Positions 43,401-48,310 of a DNA stretch of 64,000 bases are shown here, piece after piece. A program made the translations under genes and the position numbers. Each line of letters opens with the position of its first letter. Positions within the stretch are counted from its first letter, which is position 1. The stretch covers positions 71,350,485 through 71,414,484 of the forward strand of contig OX393553.1 of assembly GCA_947650365.1 (NCBI GenBank), given 5' to 3'. The notes beneath the pieces are model-generated. The model was not told where the DNA came from. It did not search any database and saw nothing but the letters and a program-made list of their open reading frames with translations. This DNA comes from Chamaelirium japonicum. Lineage: Eukaryota; Streptophyta; Magnoliopsida; Liliales; Melanthiaceae.

Positions 43401-44644
43401 ATCCTAAAAAAGTATTTTACCAACCAAAAGTGGACAATAGATATAACCTTTATGACTCTTAGAAGTTGTTTCTATTGTGTGATCCTGAAATAAGGTGTTC
43501 AATCTATTTCTAATCATGATCACTAATCAAATAACCTTTAAACTTTGCAATTTGACCTCCACGAGATGTGTGTTTGTATATGTGCGCGGGCGCGCACGAG
43601 AGTGCTTACATGATGTACTTTACTAGTGACCTTTGTGGTATACATGATTGTATGAGAGGTAGGAATGGTTGTCGAGAAAATAAAATCATAGTTTGGATAA
43701 GGTTGGATGGTTATGGTATATATAGCCATTGATGGTGCCAGATAATCAAGCTTATTTTCTTATTTTTGAGATAATCACATAGATATTTATTCCATCTTCT
43801 CTTGAGTATCCAGCCCTCCATTTTAGAGGGAGGACTTGTCCTTTGATATAGGGCTTTTTTTCAAAATATTTTTTAAAAAATAAAATATTTAGTTAAATAG
43901 TGGCTGACCAAAACTATTTGCCATTCTAGCGCTTTGACCGCCACATGGCAGGTCAGTGCTATAAAGCTTGCCGATTTTTTTTTTTTTCTGAGTTAAAGTA
44001 AATCCGGTATCCGGGTTAGCGGGTTTAAACCCGGTATTCTGAATACCGGGTTTAACCGGAGCCCCCTTATATAATGTTCTCACACTTAGCCGTTTTCTTG
44101 TTGGACTTCGGGTAAACCCGGTATCCATAATACTGGGTTTAAACCCGCTAACCCGGATACCGGGTTTACCTTAACTCGGAAAAAAAAAAACTTTGCAGCG
44201 CGCTTTACGGTGCTGACCTGCCACGTGGCGGTTAGAGCGCTAGAATAGCAAATATTTTTGGTCAGCCGCTATTTACTTAAATATTTTATTTTTTAATAAT
44301 ATTTTGAAAAAAAGCCCTTGATATAAGAATCTTGGCACCAAATAGATGGGATAAGGCATTGATATTTACATTATAGCCACTCTTCAAGTGATATTTGGGT
44401 GTATATTTTCTTGTAGACTGAAAGTAGAGCAGTTCGTGCAAGTGCGATGTCATTACAAGTCTGCCCAGCAACCCTGTCGACGGCAAATGGCGGTCTGGTG
44501 GTTGAGAGTGCTTGCCATGTCCCTGATGTGCGTGCTGATCACAGGTGCAGAACTGACGATGAATGTGGTACCGATTCGACCTCCTGTAAGCAGAGAACTT
44601 GCAGCATGGCCGGCTTTTGTGGGTTGTGGTTGTTCATAACATGA
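14379..44644 (+). CDS. MNS5: GH47 alpha-mannosidase, ERAD type (EDEM/MNS5-like), N-terminus missing
   Basis: Ten exons join in frame to 440 residues: 14379-14561, 19432-19480, 19570-19749, 19997-20117, 28136-28217, 28300-28385, 34733-34833, 42157-42298, 42394-42544 and 44417-44644. Every intron is GT-AG and all phases fit. The protein is a glycoside hydrolase family 47 alpha-1,2-mannosidase of the EDEM branch. In plants this branch (MNS4/MNS5) trims N-glycans of misfolded glycoproteins in the ER so that they are recognised for degradation. Visible family blocks are [43 protein letters not shown] (catalytic Asp), LRPELAEST (catalytic Glu), [20 protein letters not shown] and FTTEGHP (calcium site). 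A Cys-rich tail ends [14 protein letters not shown]. About 130 N-terminal residues (signal peptide and the first catalytic Glu) are not found here. Assignment to MNS5 rather than MNS4 rests on the short Cys-rich C-terminus. Confidence 0.88.
14753..14791. repeat. (TG)n followed by a 20-G run
   Basis: About nine TG units run into twenty consecutive G residues at 14772-14791. GGTTAGGGTGGGGG follows directly. Confidence 0.95.
14984..15327. repeat. 183-bp tandem duplication
   Basis: Two adjacent copies start at ACCCATGTCTGGAGG (14984 and 15168) and share GAATCCACAATCATTTAATT, GTGTCTCACCCTAGGAGTTC and TTGTAAGTTGTAACATAAGT. Only a few substitutions separate them. Confidence 0.9.
16003..16063 (-). 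mobile_element. Micro-retroposon (25 bp) with 18-bp target duplication
   Basis: CACAGATCATGATGTATT occurs at 16003-16020 and again at 16046-16063. Between them are 25 bp that read on the minus strand CGGAGAGTAATTCCTC followed by a run of A. A long target duplication plus a poly(A) end is the mark of target-primed reverse transcription. The same 3' end recurs at 34920-34984. Confidence 0.75.
16202..17120. mobile_element. Non-autonomous hAT-like element with ACCGG words
   Basis: The termini are CAAGGATCAAAATACCG and, from the right, CATGGATAAAAATACCG. Flanking 8-bp duplications are ATTTTGAC (16194-16201) and ATTTTGAT (17121-17128). Both subterminal regions are dense in ACCGGT/GGTTCG words. No transposase domain is recognisable inside. 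Confidence 0.75.
19432..19480 (+). CDS. MNS5: Mannosidase exon 2 of those visible
   Basis: A 49-bp exon encoding [16 protein letters not shown] plus one base of the next Gly codon. The acceptor is TTGACAG and the donor G/GTGAGA. Confidence 0.88.
19570..19749 (+). CDS. MNS5: Mannosidase exon 3 of those visible
   Basis: 180 bp encoding [48 protein letters not shown] and IGAG. This is the central conserved part of the catalytic barrel in EDEM-type GH47 enzymes. The acceptor is ATTGCAG and the donor G/GTACAT. Confidence 0.92.
19997..20117 (+). CDS. MNS5: Mannosidase exon 4 of those visible
   Basis: 121 bp encoding [17 protein letters not shown], then [18 protein letters not shown] and the first two bases of Trp. 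The Asp of GVDSFYEY is, by family knowledge, one of the catalytic acidic residues. Confidence 0.92.
21073..21202 (-). repeat. copia 3' LTR (130 bp)
   Basis: On the + strand it runs from TGTTAGGAGACGACGG to ATTACATTAACA. It is identical to 26126-26255. At 130 bp it is unusually short for an autonomous copia element. It contains ATATATAT, a possible TATA element for the minus strand. Confidence 0.97.
21203..21216 (-). other. copia polypurine tract
   Basis: On the minus strand GTTTGAGGGGGAGT abuts the 3' LTR. This is the expected position and composition of the plus-strand primer. Confidence 0.9.
21216..23864 (-). CDS. copia pol, integrase core to RNase H
   Basis: 882 codons open in the second frame. 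At the start are the rest of the integrase core: FRSDWAKEY (Asp 50) and [10 protein letters not shown] (Glu 86), spaced as D-35-E. A proline-rich linker lies at about 240-280. Reverse transcriptase runs from about 415 (SCKWIFKVK) through [13 protein letters not shown] (Asp 483) to LLLYVDDM (YVDD at 566-569). RNase H follows with [11 protein letters not shown] (about 730) and [10 protein letters not shown] (about 771). It ends [12 protein letters not shown]. No internal stop is present. The protein would copy element RNA into DNA and integrate it. The first Met is not a true start, because the frame continues from the gag-protease ORF across a 2-bp deletion. Confidence 0.95.
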   Translation of the reverse strand: MYYVCFIDDYSRCTWVYLMRHRSEIPHIFRRFTTMIHTQFGRRIKTFRSDWAKEYLSSEMRELLQSHGTLHQQSCPHTHEQNGVAERKHRHVLETARALLLSASVPHSYWAEAVMTAVHLINITPSSALSGATPHERLHSSPPDYSLLRTFGCTCFVLLPPHERTKLSARSVRCVHLGLSREHKGYRCYDPLARRIRVSRHVSFVEDVPYFAPESRDLSLPTSSSSSPSSHLHIPVLPPVSVAPSTPTTPPPPPPQYPSPPPPPPPQSPTPPPPPPPPPITRVYVRRSAAPPPESVLPGTPSPDAAAPSSPVVDPAPVRRYPAREHHPPARYDYSPDRFGYSAFPTDSPDSSGFSASAFYSPSFQAFLTALHTHREPQSYREAALHPEWRQAMSVELEAFQRTQTWELVPCPPGVVPVSCKWIFKVKTRPDGSIERHKARLVARGFSQEYGIDYEETFAPVARMTTVRTLLAVAAARGWPLHQMDVTNAFLHGDLSEEVYMAPPPGTSVPPGHVCRLRRAIYGLKQAPRAWFERFRSAVLAAGFVERHSDYALFTRSSSQGIAVLLLYVDDMIITGDDRATIASLQRHLQSQFEMKDLGSLRYFLGLEIARSARGLLVSQQKYISDILTDAALTDTRTADTPMELNLKLLATDGEPLQDVSRYQRLVGMLVYLTMTRSDIAHAVGIVSQFVQAPRSVHYAAVLRIIRYLRGTITRSLLFSSTSPLVLRAYSDADWAGDADTRRSTTGYCVFLGDSLISWRSKKQESVARSSTEAEYRAMASTTAEIVWLRRLLLDLGVVISGPTPLFCDNRSAIQIASNPVFHERTKHIEVDCHYVRQAFIDHIISLPFIPSSEQTADFLTKPLTTARFRHFLGKLSVHDPP
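23839..25620 (-). CDS. copia gag-protease-integrase N-terminus
   Basis: 593 codons from an ATG about 505 bp after the 5' LTR. The gag domain covers about residues 20-235. A zinc knuckle [14 protein letters not shown] at 261-274 has C-X2-C-X4-H-X4-C spacing. An Arg/Gly-rich stretch follows at 300-313. The aspartic protease motif is [12 protein letters not shown] (DSGA at 382-385). The integrase zinc region follows: LWHRRLGH at 512-519, then C-x-x-C near 545-548. The first core Asp is in HSDIW (about 575). Shortly after this the frame is lost at about 23886-23892. The terminal residues after HSDIW are out of frame. Confidence 0.95.
   Translation of the reverse strand: MASPAVPTVAAISPPLKAVAFQLSAASDWPDWSLTVEAALSSRDLWGHITGEDPPPTDYSGSSSVTSSAASSAATTTTAVPVAALTWRRHDQAIRAYLLDSVARPLLAPIGRLPTARAMWEYLRDRFLPRGGARRHQLICDSQSARQGERTIQDFFSQMSAYWHELDSLIPERCDCPRSRDFQRYLDEGHLHQFLAALRPDFALIAAQLLHREPLPRLEDALLALVDEETRLQTQGARAPPLAPSSDSVLAAGFSDEAVFCHYCKEPGHMKRECPTRPPRNPRWGPDERSPRWSSTSRDDRRGGRGGRGRGRGSSSFRHIGGAAATAEASPLPTAPTAPSPPEPDRLQRLEELLLRHIASTGSATAHGLSATSGTTAPWIFDSGASCHLTFDSTVLTDCSPTTTHQEVRTADGTLVPIPQCGSITTTSDPSGRLTLSHVHHAPRLNINLISISSLCDSGLTVTFTPSVCVVQDSRTGQRIGLGRRAGGLYQLDHLHVSSVASVMSVTSDADLWHRRLGHISSDRLKSVFRSGALGRASFSPLSVCTGCRLAKHLALPFSASTSQSNALFDLVHSDIWSCCISIWLYVLCLFYR
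25621..26113 (-). other. copia 5' leader, strongly C-rich on the sense strand
   Basis: The untranslated leader between the PBS and gag is a run of degenerate units whose + strand reads GGGGTCGGGTGGGGTCGGG or GGAGGGGCCGGGG. The element RNA is therefore C-rich, and the opposite strand carries many runs of 3-9 G residues. Confidence 0.85.
26114..26125 (-). other. copia primer-binding site (initiator Met tRNA type)
   Basis: The minus strand reads TGGTATCAGAGC immediately next to the 5' LTR. This is the classic plant copia PBS, complementary to the 3' end of initiator methionine tRNA. Confidence 0.95.
26126..26255 (-). repeat. copia 5' LTR (130 bp)
   Basis: Base-for-base identical to the 3' LTR at 21073-21202, with the target duplication GATTA directly outside. 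Confidence 0.97.
28136..28217 (+). CDS. MNS5: Mannosidase exon 5 of those visible
   Basis: 82 bp completing Trp and encoding [20 protein letters not shown] and AFWPGLQ. The acceptor is TTTCAG and the donor CAG/GTTGTT. It is the first exon downstream of the copia-bearing intron. Confidence 0.92.
28300..28385 (+). CDS. MNS5: Mannosidase exon 6 of those visible
   Basis: 86 bp encoding [20 protein letters not shown] and EKFGLLPE plus two bases of Arg. The acceptor is AAACAG and the donor AAG/GTATGG. Confidence 0.92.
28629..29124. repeat. Direct duplication of about 220 bp
   Basis: Copies at 28629-28845 and 28904-29124 share GATCCAACCACTGATGTCTA, AGAGAACATATATTCGCT and CATATCGTCCTCCACAGTAT. The second copy abuts the presumed 3' end of the LINE. 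Confidence 0.85.
30784..31897. mobile_element. hAT-like element with TATCGT words, inside the LINE
   Basis: The ends are CAAGGTTGTCATATCGTG and, from the right, CAGTGTTGTTAGTATCGT. The target duplication is a perfect 8-bp AATATTGG (30776-30783 and 31898-31905). Both subterminal regions consist of dozens of GTATCGTATCGT repeats in both orientations. On the minus strand at about 31190-31340 an acidic stretch ([25 protein letters not shown]) looks like the tail of a decayed hAT transposase. The insertion lies right next to the LINE FADD motif. Confidence 0.85.
31384..31433. repeat. (TA)n microsatellite
   Basis: About 25 uninterrupted AT units inside the hAT-like element. Confidence 0.97.
32180..32209 (-). 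mobile_element. Micro-insertion with poly(A) end inside LINE RT
   Basis: The minus strand reads ATTTCCTCAAG and a run of A, inserted between two copies of ATTGA. It adds about seven residues within the otherwise typical block before KASDRIDF. The TTCCTCAA-poly(A) end resembles the micro-retroposons at 16021-16045 and 34920-34984. The duplication is short, so this one is weaker. Confidence 0.45.
32406..33467. mobile_element. hAT-like element with AATACG words, inside the LINE
   Basis: Perfect 12-bp terminal inverted repeats CATAGTTACCAA are flanked by a perfect 8-bp duplication GTGACAAC (32398-32405 and 33468-33475). The left subterminal region is rich in AATACG/ACGCGTTT words. The centre (32760-33110) is a GC-rich tandem of about 35-60 bp units with GAGAGAGGGAGGCGGAGCCG. 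No transposase is seen. Confidence 0.87.
34733..34833 (+). CDS. MNS5: Mannosidase exon 7 of those visible
   Basis: 101 bp encoding [20 protein letters not shown] and [13 protein letters not shown]. The Glu of RPELAEST is, by family knowledge, a catalytic residue. The acceptor is CTTACAG and the donor AAAG/GTCATA. Confidence 0.93.
34903..35001 (+). mobile_element. Micro-retroposon (65 bp) with 17-bp target duplication
   Basis: ATGGAAGCTTTAATTAT at 34903-34919 is repeated at 34985-35001. The 65 bp between them end CGGAGAGGAATTCCTC followed by about twelve A. It matches the 3' end of the insertion at 16021-16045 and has the hallmarks of a severely 5'-truncated SINE or LINE. Confidence 0.85.
36101..36373 (+). 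other. Unassigned open frame
   Basis: About 90 codons in which the latter part is acidic and non-repetitive ([20 protein letters not shown]). I do not recognise it. It lies in the 7.3-kb intron and lacks a clear promoter. It could be an organelle-derived or transposon remnant. Confidence 0.2.
37529..37974. mobile_element. Tourist-like (PIF/Harbinger) MITE
   Basis: The ends are GAGCATCTCCAACGGGC and, from the right, GAGCATCTCCAAGGAGC, with 3-bp TAA duplications at 37526-37528 and 37975-37977. An internal repeat of the left end (ACTCCAACGGGCTTCTTGGT) occurs near 37618. The length of 446 bp and lack of coding capacity fit a MITE. Confidence 0.82.
38577..39111 (-). repeat. 3' LTR of the non-autonomous element
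   Basis: Starts CGATGCGGGACAAAGG (TG changed to CG) and ends CCCCATCA. The interior contains complementary AT-rich words TTTTCGGATTAAAAT and ATTCCGAAAATATTATTTT. Confidence 0.85.
39318..39767 (-). CDS. Proline-rich ORF of the non-autonomous LTR element
   Basis: About 149 codons on the element's sense strand. It starts with an acidic, probably coiled-coil stretch ([20 protein letters not shown]), then has a Pro-rich segment ([24 protein letters not shown]). No gag zinc knuckle or pol motif is present. It may be part of a degenerate gag-like frame together with 39813-40211. The function is unknown. Confidence 0.35.
   Translation of the reverse strand: MHQGSSIEEQLDDVMQLMDDIEQEAMVRQRRRARASVVPRAPTTPTVPPPPEEPFPPLMSPPAVSAPPTPPPLPDDPIPTPVDYFPPSKPKPGVDFSALVLTIDFIGLDHPPTTLVLCQCHRHLGIFSIELLLQRAPCNRLCQPVPALL
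39813..40211 (-). CDS. Second ORF of the non-autonomous LTR element
   Basis: About 132 codons upstream, on the element strand, of the proline-rich ORF. The C-terminal half ([30 protein letters not shown]) looks like folded protein. The N-terminal half is Ser/Arg/Pro-rich and low-complexity. I do not recognise a domain. Confidence 0.3.
   Translation of the reverse strand: MKSARPPKALSTSLRVSSRRDTPLVSPFASTTLPAPSTACTVSLVSVAPRRPLSLLTSIGSPSRPPFAPRQTLGTLQSPNDPRKVLAYLARMTMPYHQTVIYARLLDWMHTSGPTLYSSIFTEILCIGRIRG
40208..40435. repeat. GATCGATCGG repeats
   Basis: Short repeats of CCGATCGATCGGGCTTCGCG-type units, including two exact consecutive 21-bp copies near 40380-40425, inside the non-autonomous LTR element. 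Confidence 0.8.
40794..40807 (-). other. Primer-binding site of the non-autonomous LTR element
   Basis: The minus strand reads TGGTATCAAAGC, one base from the usual initiator-Met PBS TGGTATCAGAGC. It is three bases from the LTR and followed by CGGTCTCGG, a common continuation in plant elements. Confidence 0.8.
40810..41402 (-). repeat. 5' LTR of the non-autonomous element
   Basis: Starts TGATGCGGGGCAAAGG and ends CCCCGTCA on the + strand. It is a homologue of 38577-39111, with an extra duplicated stretch around CTGATGGATTCCAATCCAG. Confidence 0.87.
42157..42298 (+). CDS. MNS5: Mannosidase exon 8 of those visible
   Basis: 142 bp encoding [37 protein letters not shown] and HQHSFFLSE plus two bases of Thr. 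The acceptor is GCTCAG and the donor AAAC/GTTGAG. Confidence 0.92.
42394..42544 (+). CDS. MNS5: Mannosidase exon 9 of those visible
   Basis: 151 bp encoding [39 protein letters not shown] and [11 protein letters not shown]. The Thr-Glu-Gly-His-Pro segment closes the catalytic domain and by family knowledge holds the calcium-binding Thr. The acceptor is TTTCAG and the donor AAG/GTGTTT. Confidence 0.93.
42545..44416 (+). other. Mannosidase last intron, 1.9 kb
   Basis: Contains the long-inverted-repeat element 43851-44317, ending 99 bp before the last exon. The rest is AT-rich and unremarkable. Confidence 0.75.
43851..44317. mobile_element. Long-TIR MITE with 8-bp target duplication
   Basis: Nearly the whole 467-bp element is two inverted arms of about 210 bp. 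Ends are GGGCTTTTTTTCAAAATATT and its complement. The arms include GCCGCTATTTA-, TGCCACGTGGCGGT- and AACCCGGTATCC-type blocks. The perfect flanking duplication is TTGATATA (43843-43850 and 44318-44325). Transcribed across, it would make a long hairpin. The long arms suggest a Mutator-like or hAT-like MITE. Confidence 0.87.
44417..44644 (+). CDS. MNS5: Mannosidase last exon, Cys-rich tail
   Basis: 75 codons plus TGA. It encodes [31 protein letters not shown] and [19 protein letters not shown], ending [12 protein letters not shown]. The Cys spacing suggests a small disulfide-bonded module after the GH47 domain. The acceptor is CTTGTAG and the frame joins exon 9 in phase 0. Confidence 0.88.
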   Translation, partial: TESRAVRASAMSLQVCPATLSTANGGLVVESACHVPDVRADHRCRTDDECGTDSTSCKQRTCSMAGFCGLWLFIT

Positions 44645-44670
44645 TATATATATATATATATATATATATT
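44644..44670. repeat. (TA)n microsatellite
   Basis: About 13 TA units directly after the mannosidase stop codon, within its likely 3' UTR. Confidence 0.95.
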
Positions 44671-45180
44671 TACGGTGACACCGACGACATCCAAAGGTGC
44701 ACAATAACAAAGCATTCTTTTTTGAAATTGAAAAATAATGGAGGGAATTAAAGAGAGACTATCATACAACACTTTTGTTCACAGTTGATGGATGATTAAA
44801 ACAACAAATCTTTGATAGGAATTCGAGTTCATTTTTAAATTCATGTTGTCGGTAAGCATGTAAGAAAGTTTGTATCACATTGTCATTGGTTTTATTTTGC
44901 AAAATGGTCTGTTTGGTTGCAGAGTTCTAACAACACAGTGTAGTTTCAATCTGTGCAGTTGGATTTTAAGCTGTATGTTTGCAGGGAATTCTGATGCTAA
45001 ATTGCAACTCCACTGTTTGATTGGATGTAGTTTGATTGTGTATTTGCAATTCTGTTGTTTGGTTGAAGGGAGTTCTGATTGTGAATTGCTACTCCATTGT
45101 TTGGTTGGATGTAGTCGGTTCTATATAGTTGTGACTAGGCTGGCAAACTTAGCAATAAAATTAATATATTAAAACAATTT
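44671..45180. other. 3' flank of the mannosidase gene
   Basis: Probable 3' UTR and downstream DNA. Short repeats with TTTGCAATTCTG and CCACTGTTTGGTTGGATG-type words occur at 44910-45120. No further gene is seen. Confidence 0.4.
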
Positions 45181-45427
45181 TAGAGAGAGTTGTAGAAGCC
45201 ATATTTGAAAGTTTTGAATGTCCAGTTTTAGAGACTTCTGAATGCCCAGTTTTAGAGAGATGTAGATACCCAGTTTTAGAGAGTTGTTAATGCCAAGTTT
45301 TTAAAGAGAGCTATAGATGCGCAATTTTATAGAGTTATAAATTTTTAGTTTTTAGAGGGAGAAAGCTGTAGATGCCTAATTTTGGAGTTATAAATGCCCA
45401 ATTTGTAGAGTTATAGATGTGTAGTTT

Positions 45428-45466
<39 letters not shown>

Positions 45467-46015
45467 ATAAATGATTAGTTTTAGAGAGCTGTATATGCAC
45501 AGTTTTGGAAAGTTATAATTGTCCAGTTTTTAACGAGAGCTGTAGGTGCGCAGTTTTAGAGAGTTATAAATGTCCAATTTTTAAAGAGAGCTAAAGATTC
45601 AGTTTTACAGAAAAAGTTATAAATTTTAGTTTTTAGAGAGAAAGCTGTCGATGCTCAGTTTTAGAGATAGAAAGTTATAAATGCCAAATTTTTAGAGAGA
45701 GAGAGCTGTAGATATGCATTTTTAGAGAGTTATAAATGACTAGTTTTTAGAGAAAAAGCTGTGGATGCCTAGTTTTATAGGGAAAGTTATAAATGCTAAG
45801 ATTTTTGAGAGAGAAATATGTAGATGCACAGTTTTAGAGAGTTATAGATGCCCACTTTTTAGAGAGAAAGCTATAGATGTCCAGTTTTAGAGAGTTATAA
45901 ATGCCTAGTTTTTAGAGAGCTATATAGATGCCCAGTTTTAAAGAGAGAAAATTATAAATTTTTAGTTTTTAGATCGAGAGAGCTTTAGATGCCTAGTTTT
46001 AGAAAGAGAGAGTTA
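45180..46015. repeat. Degenerate minisatellite, AGTTTTAGAGAG type
   Basis: More than twenty irregular units of about 35-60 bp alternate AGTTTTAGAGAG, TTATAAATGCCCAG and GCTGTAGATGC. A (GA)n tract lies at 45429-45464. No coding potential. Confidence 0.9.
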
Positions 46016-46019
46016 AAAG

Positions 46020-46170
46020 TTAGGGGGGTGCATCAGTTCGAAGCCAACCTATTTAGGCAAAGCCCAAACCAATCCAACCTTGGTCGGTTTTGAGGATTTT
46101 CAATACGATCCTAACCGAACTGAGATTGAAATCCAATTCAATTAAAGTCGGTTTGGATTGGATTGGATTG
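46020..46170. repeat. CGGTTTGG-word block
   Basis: Starts GGGGGGTGCATCAGTTCG and contains repeated CCAATCC / CGGTTTGG / TTGGATTGGAT words. It looks like one end of another word-repeat (hAT-like) element whose partner end I cannot define. Confidence 0.35.
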
Positions 46171-46559
46171 GATGGTCATGCACATACTTGATCGCAATTA
46201 ATACAACTAATACGTTAAAGCAACATAAAATAAATTATATAATATGAATATCTTCATGGCTCCTTTGTTGGCCTCCGCTATCGTTACTTGTGTAGGTAGA
46301 TTAGGCCGGGATAATTGAGACCGCTCTAATGTTTCTCTTTGAATATCTTCATTGGATCGCTCCTCTATATGTGGCTGACATCAATCCAACCCCGGTTTCG
46401 GGGTCGGGCGACCCCATGCTCAGGCCTGGTCGAAACTTGTGGGGGAGGATTTCAGCCATCGTACGTGACCCTCCTTCAACAGTCGATTGAAGATTTTACC
46501 CTTCGGAATGTGGTGCGCTTCGAAGCGCTGAGCTATAACTTGCCGGGCTGTCACACAAG

Positions 46560-47099
46560 CACTATAGAGTATAGAGAGAGAGAGAGTTGACACTGGATGT
46601 GATGACGAAGTTTGGTCGAAGCCTACGTCTCCGTGCGGTAGAACAACCTTTGAATCCACTATCTCGGAACGAAGTAGAGCTACTCTCGACAAGCCGAGGA
46701 GTGCTTCTTACAGGATGATAGAGGGTGGAGAGGGAATCTGAAAATCAGAAACCTTGGGGAGCTTTGGAAAATAGAAAGTGGGATCATGATCTGGAATAAT
46801 TTACAGGGTCTGTTATTTATAGAGGTTTGGTTTATCTGGAGAATATTCCAAGAATATTTTTAGAAACATCCGGGGTTTAGTAAATACCCGGGGGTATTTA
46901 CCAGACCCCAGACAATGCAAGTGAGCCCTAGGCAGGGTTGCGGGTCCCACCGTTGTATAGGTGGACTCCAGGCAGGGCTACGAGTCCCACTGTCGTCTTC
47001 GTGGGCCTCAGGTAGGGCTGCAGGTTCCACTGTCGTCTCCATGGGTCCCAAGCAGGGCTGCGGGTCCCACTGTAGGGCGTTAGTCATATTTTGCACCCA
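46560..47099 (-). repeat. Probable LTR, minus strand
   Basis: On the minus strand a purine-rich GCTGGGAGGGGGTAA precedes TGTGGGTGCAAAATATGAC, a plausible PPT/LTR junction at about 47099. CTATAAATAACAGACC, a good TATA box, lies about 280 bp further in (about 46814-46825). The left end of the LTR is not certain. It may belong to the gypsy gag remnant at 51.4-52.2 kb. Confidence 0.4.
46925..47075. repeat. 50-bp tandem repeat
   Basis: About three and a half units of GGCAGGGCTGCGGGTCCCAC- plus GTCGTCTCCATGGG-type sequence. Confidence 0.85.
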
Positions 47100-47164
47100 C
47101 AGTTACCCCCTCCCAGCTAGATAGGTGCTAACCTAGCTGGCTGGGACTTTCTGGGGCAAAAAAC

Positions 47165-48310
47165 TGATCGCTCATCTGTTGATTTCCTGTCCGGGGTTGA
47201 CCATCGCGGCTGCTGATCTCTTGTCAGGGGCCGACCGTTATGCCCGCCGACCCACTGACAGGGGCTGGCCGAGTGTGCGTCTGCCGACCCGTTGTAGGGG
47301 GCCGACAGTCGTCTGTTTGTTGACTCGCTGTGCACGGGGTCGACCGTCGTCCATCTGTTTACTTGCTGTACGGGGCCGATCGTTGCGCCTGCTGACCCAC
47401 TGCCATGGGCCGGCTGGGTGTGCGTCTGTCGACCCGTTGCGCGGGGTCGACTATCGTATGTTTGCCGACTTGCTGCATGCGGGGCCGACCGTCGTCCGTC
47501 TGTTGACCCGCTGCACGGGGCCAACCGTTGCGCCTGTCGACCACCTGCCAGTGGCCGGTTGGGTGTGCGTCTACCGACCTGTCGCGCGGGGCCGACTGTC
47601 GAGCCTGCCGATCCACTGCTAGGGTCCGGCCGGGTGCGCGTCTGCCAACCCGTTGCGAGGGGTCGACCGTTGTCTGTTTGCCGACTAGTGGCGCTCTGGG
47701 CCGATTGTCGTCTGTATGTCGACTTGCTGCACGGTGCCGACCGTTGCGCCTGCCGACCCCCTGTCAGCGGCCGGCTGGGTGCGCGTCTACCGACCCATTG
47801 CGCGGGGCCGACTGTCGTCTGTTTGCCGACTCGCTGCGCGCGGGGCCGATCGTCGTCCGTCTGTCGACCCGCTGCACAGGGCCGACTGTTGCACCCGTCG
47901 ACCCCTTGTTAGGGGCCGGCCGGGTGTGTGTTGCAGTCGTTTGTTTGCTGACCCACTGCACGCGGGGCCGAGGGCTGACCGTCGTCCGTCTGTTGACCCG
48001 CTGCACGGGGCCGATCGTTGCGCCGGCTAACCCCCTGCCAGGGGCAAGTTGGGTGCGTGTCTGCCGACCCGTTGTGCGGGGCCGACTTAGTCTGTTTGCC
48101 GACCCGCTGCGCGTGGGGCCGACCGTCGTCCGTCTGTTGACCCACTGCACGAGGCCGACCGTTACGCCTGTTGACTCCCTGCCAGGGGCCGGCTGAGTGC
48201 GCGTCTGCAGACCCGTTGCGCGCGGGGTTGACCGTCGTCCGTTTGTCGACCCGCTGCACGGGGCCGACCGTTACGCACGTCGACCCCCTGTCAGGGGCCG
48301 GCTGAGTGTG
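47165..48310. repeat. 145-bp minisatellite array
   Basis: About eight units containing GGGGCCGACCGTCGTC, GTTGACCCGCTGCACG, CCAGGGGCCGGCTGGGTG and GCGTCTGCCGACCCGTTGCG. The GC-rich array is open in several frames only because stops are rare in it. It is bracketed by similar sequences TTACCCCCTCCCA at 47103 and 48310. Confidence 0.88.

Noticed and set aside
47179-48259. Arg/Cys/Pro-rich open frames up to 222 codons
   Set aside because: They are repeated translations of the 145-bp minisatellite and open in several frames at once because the units are GC-rich.
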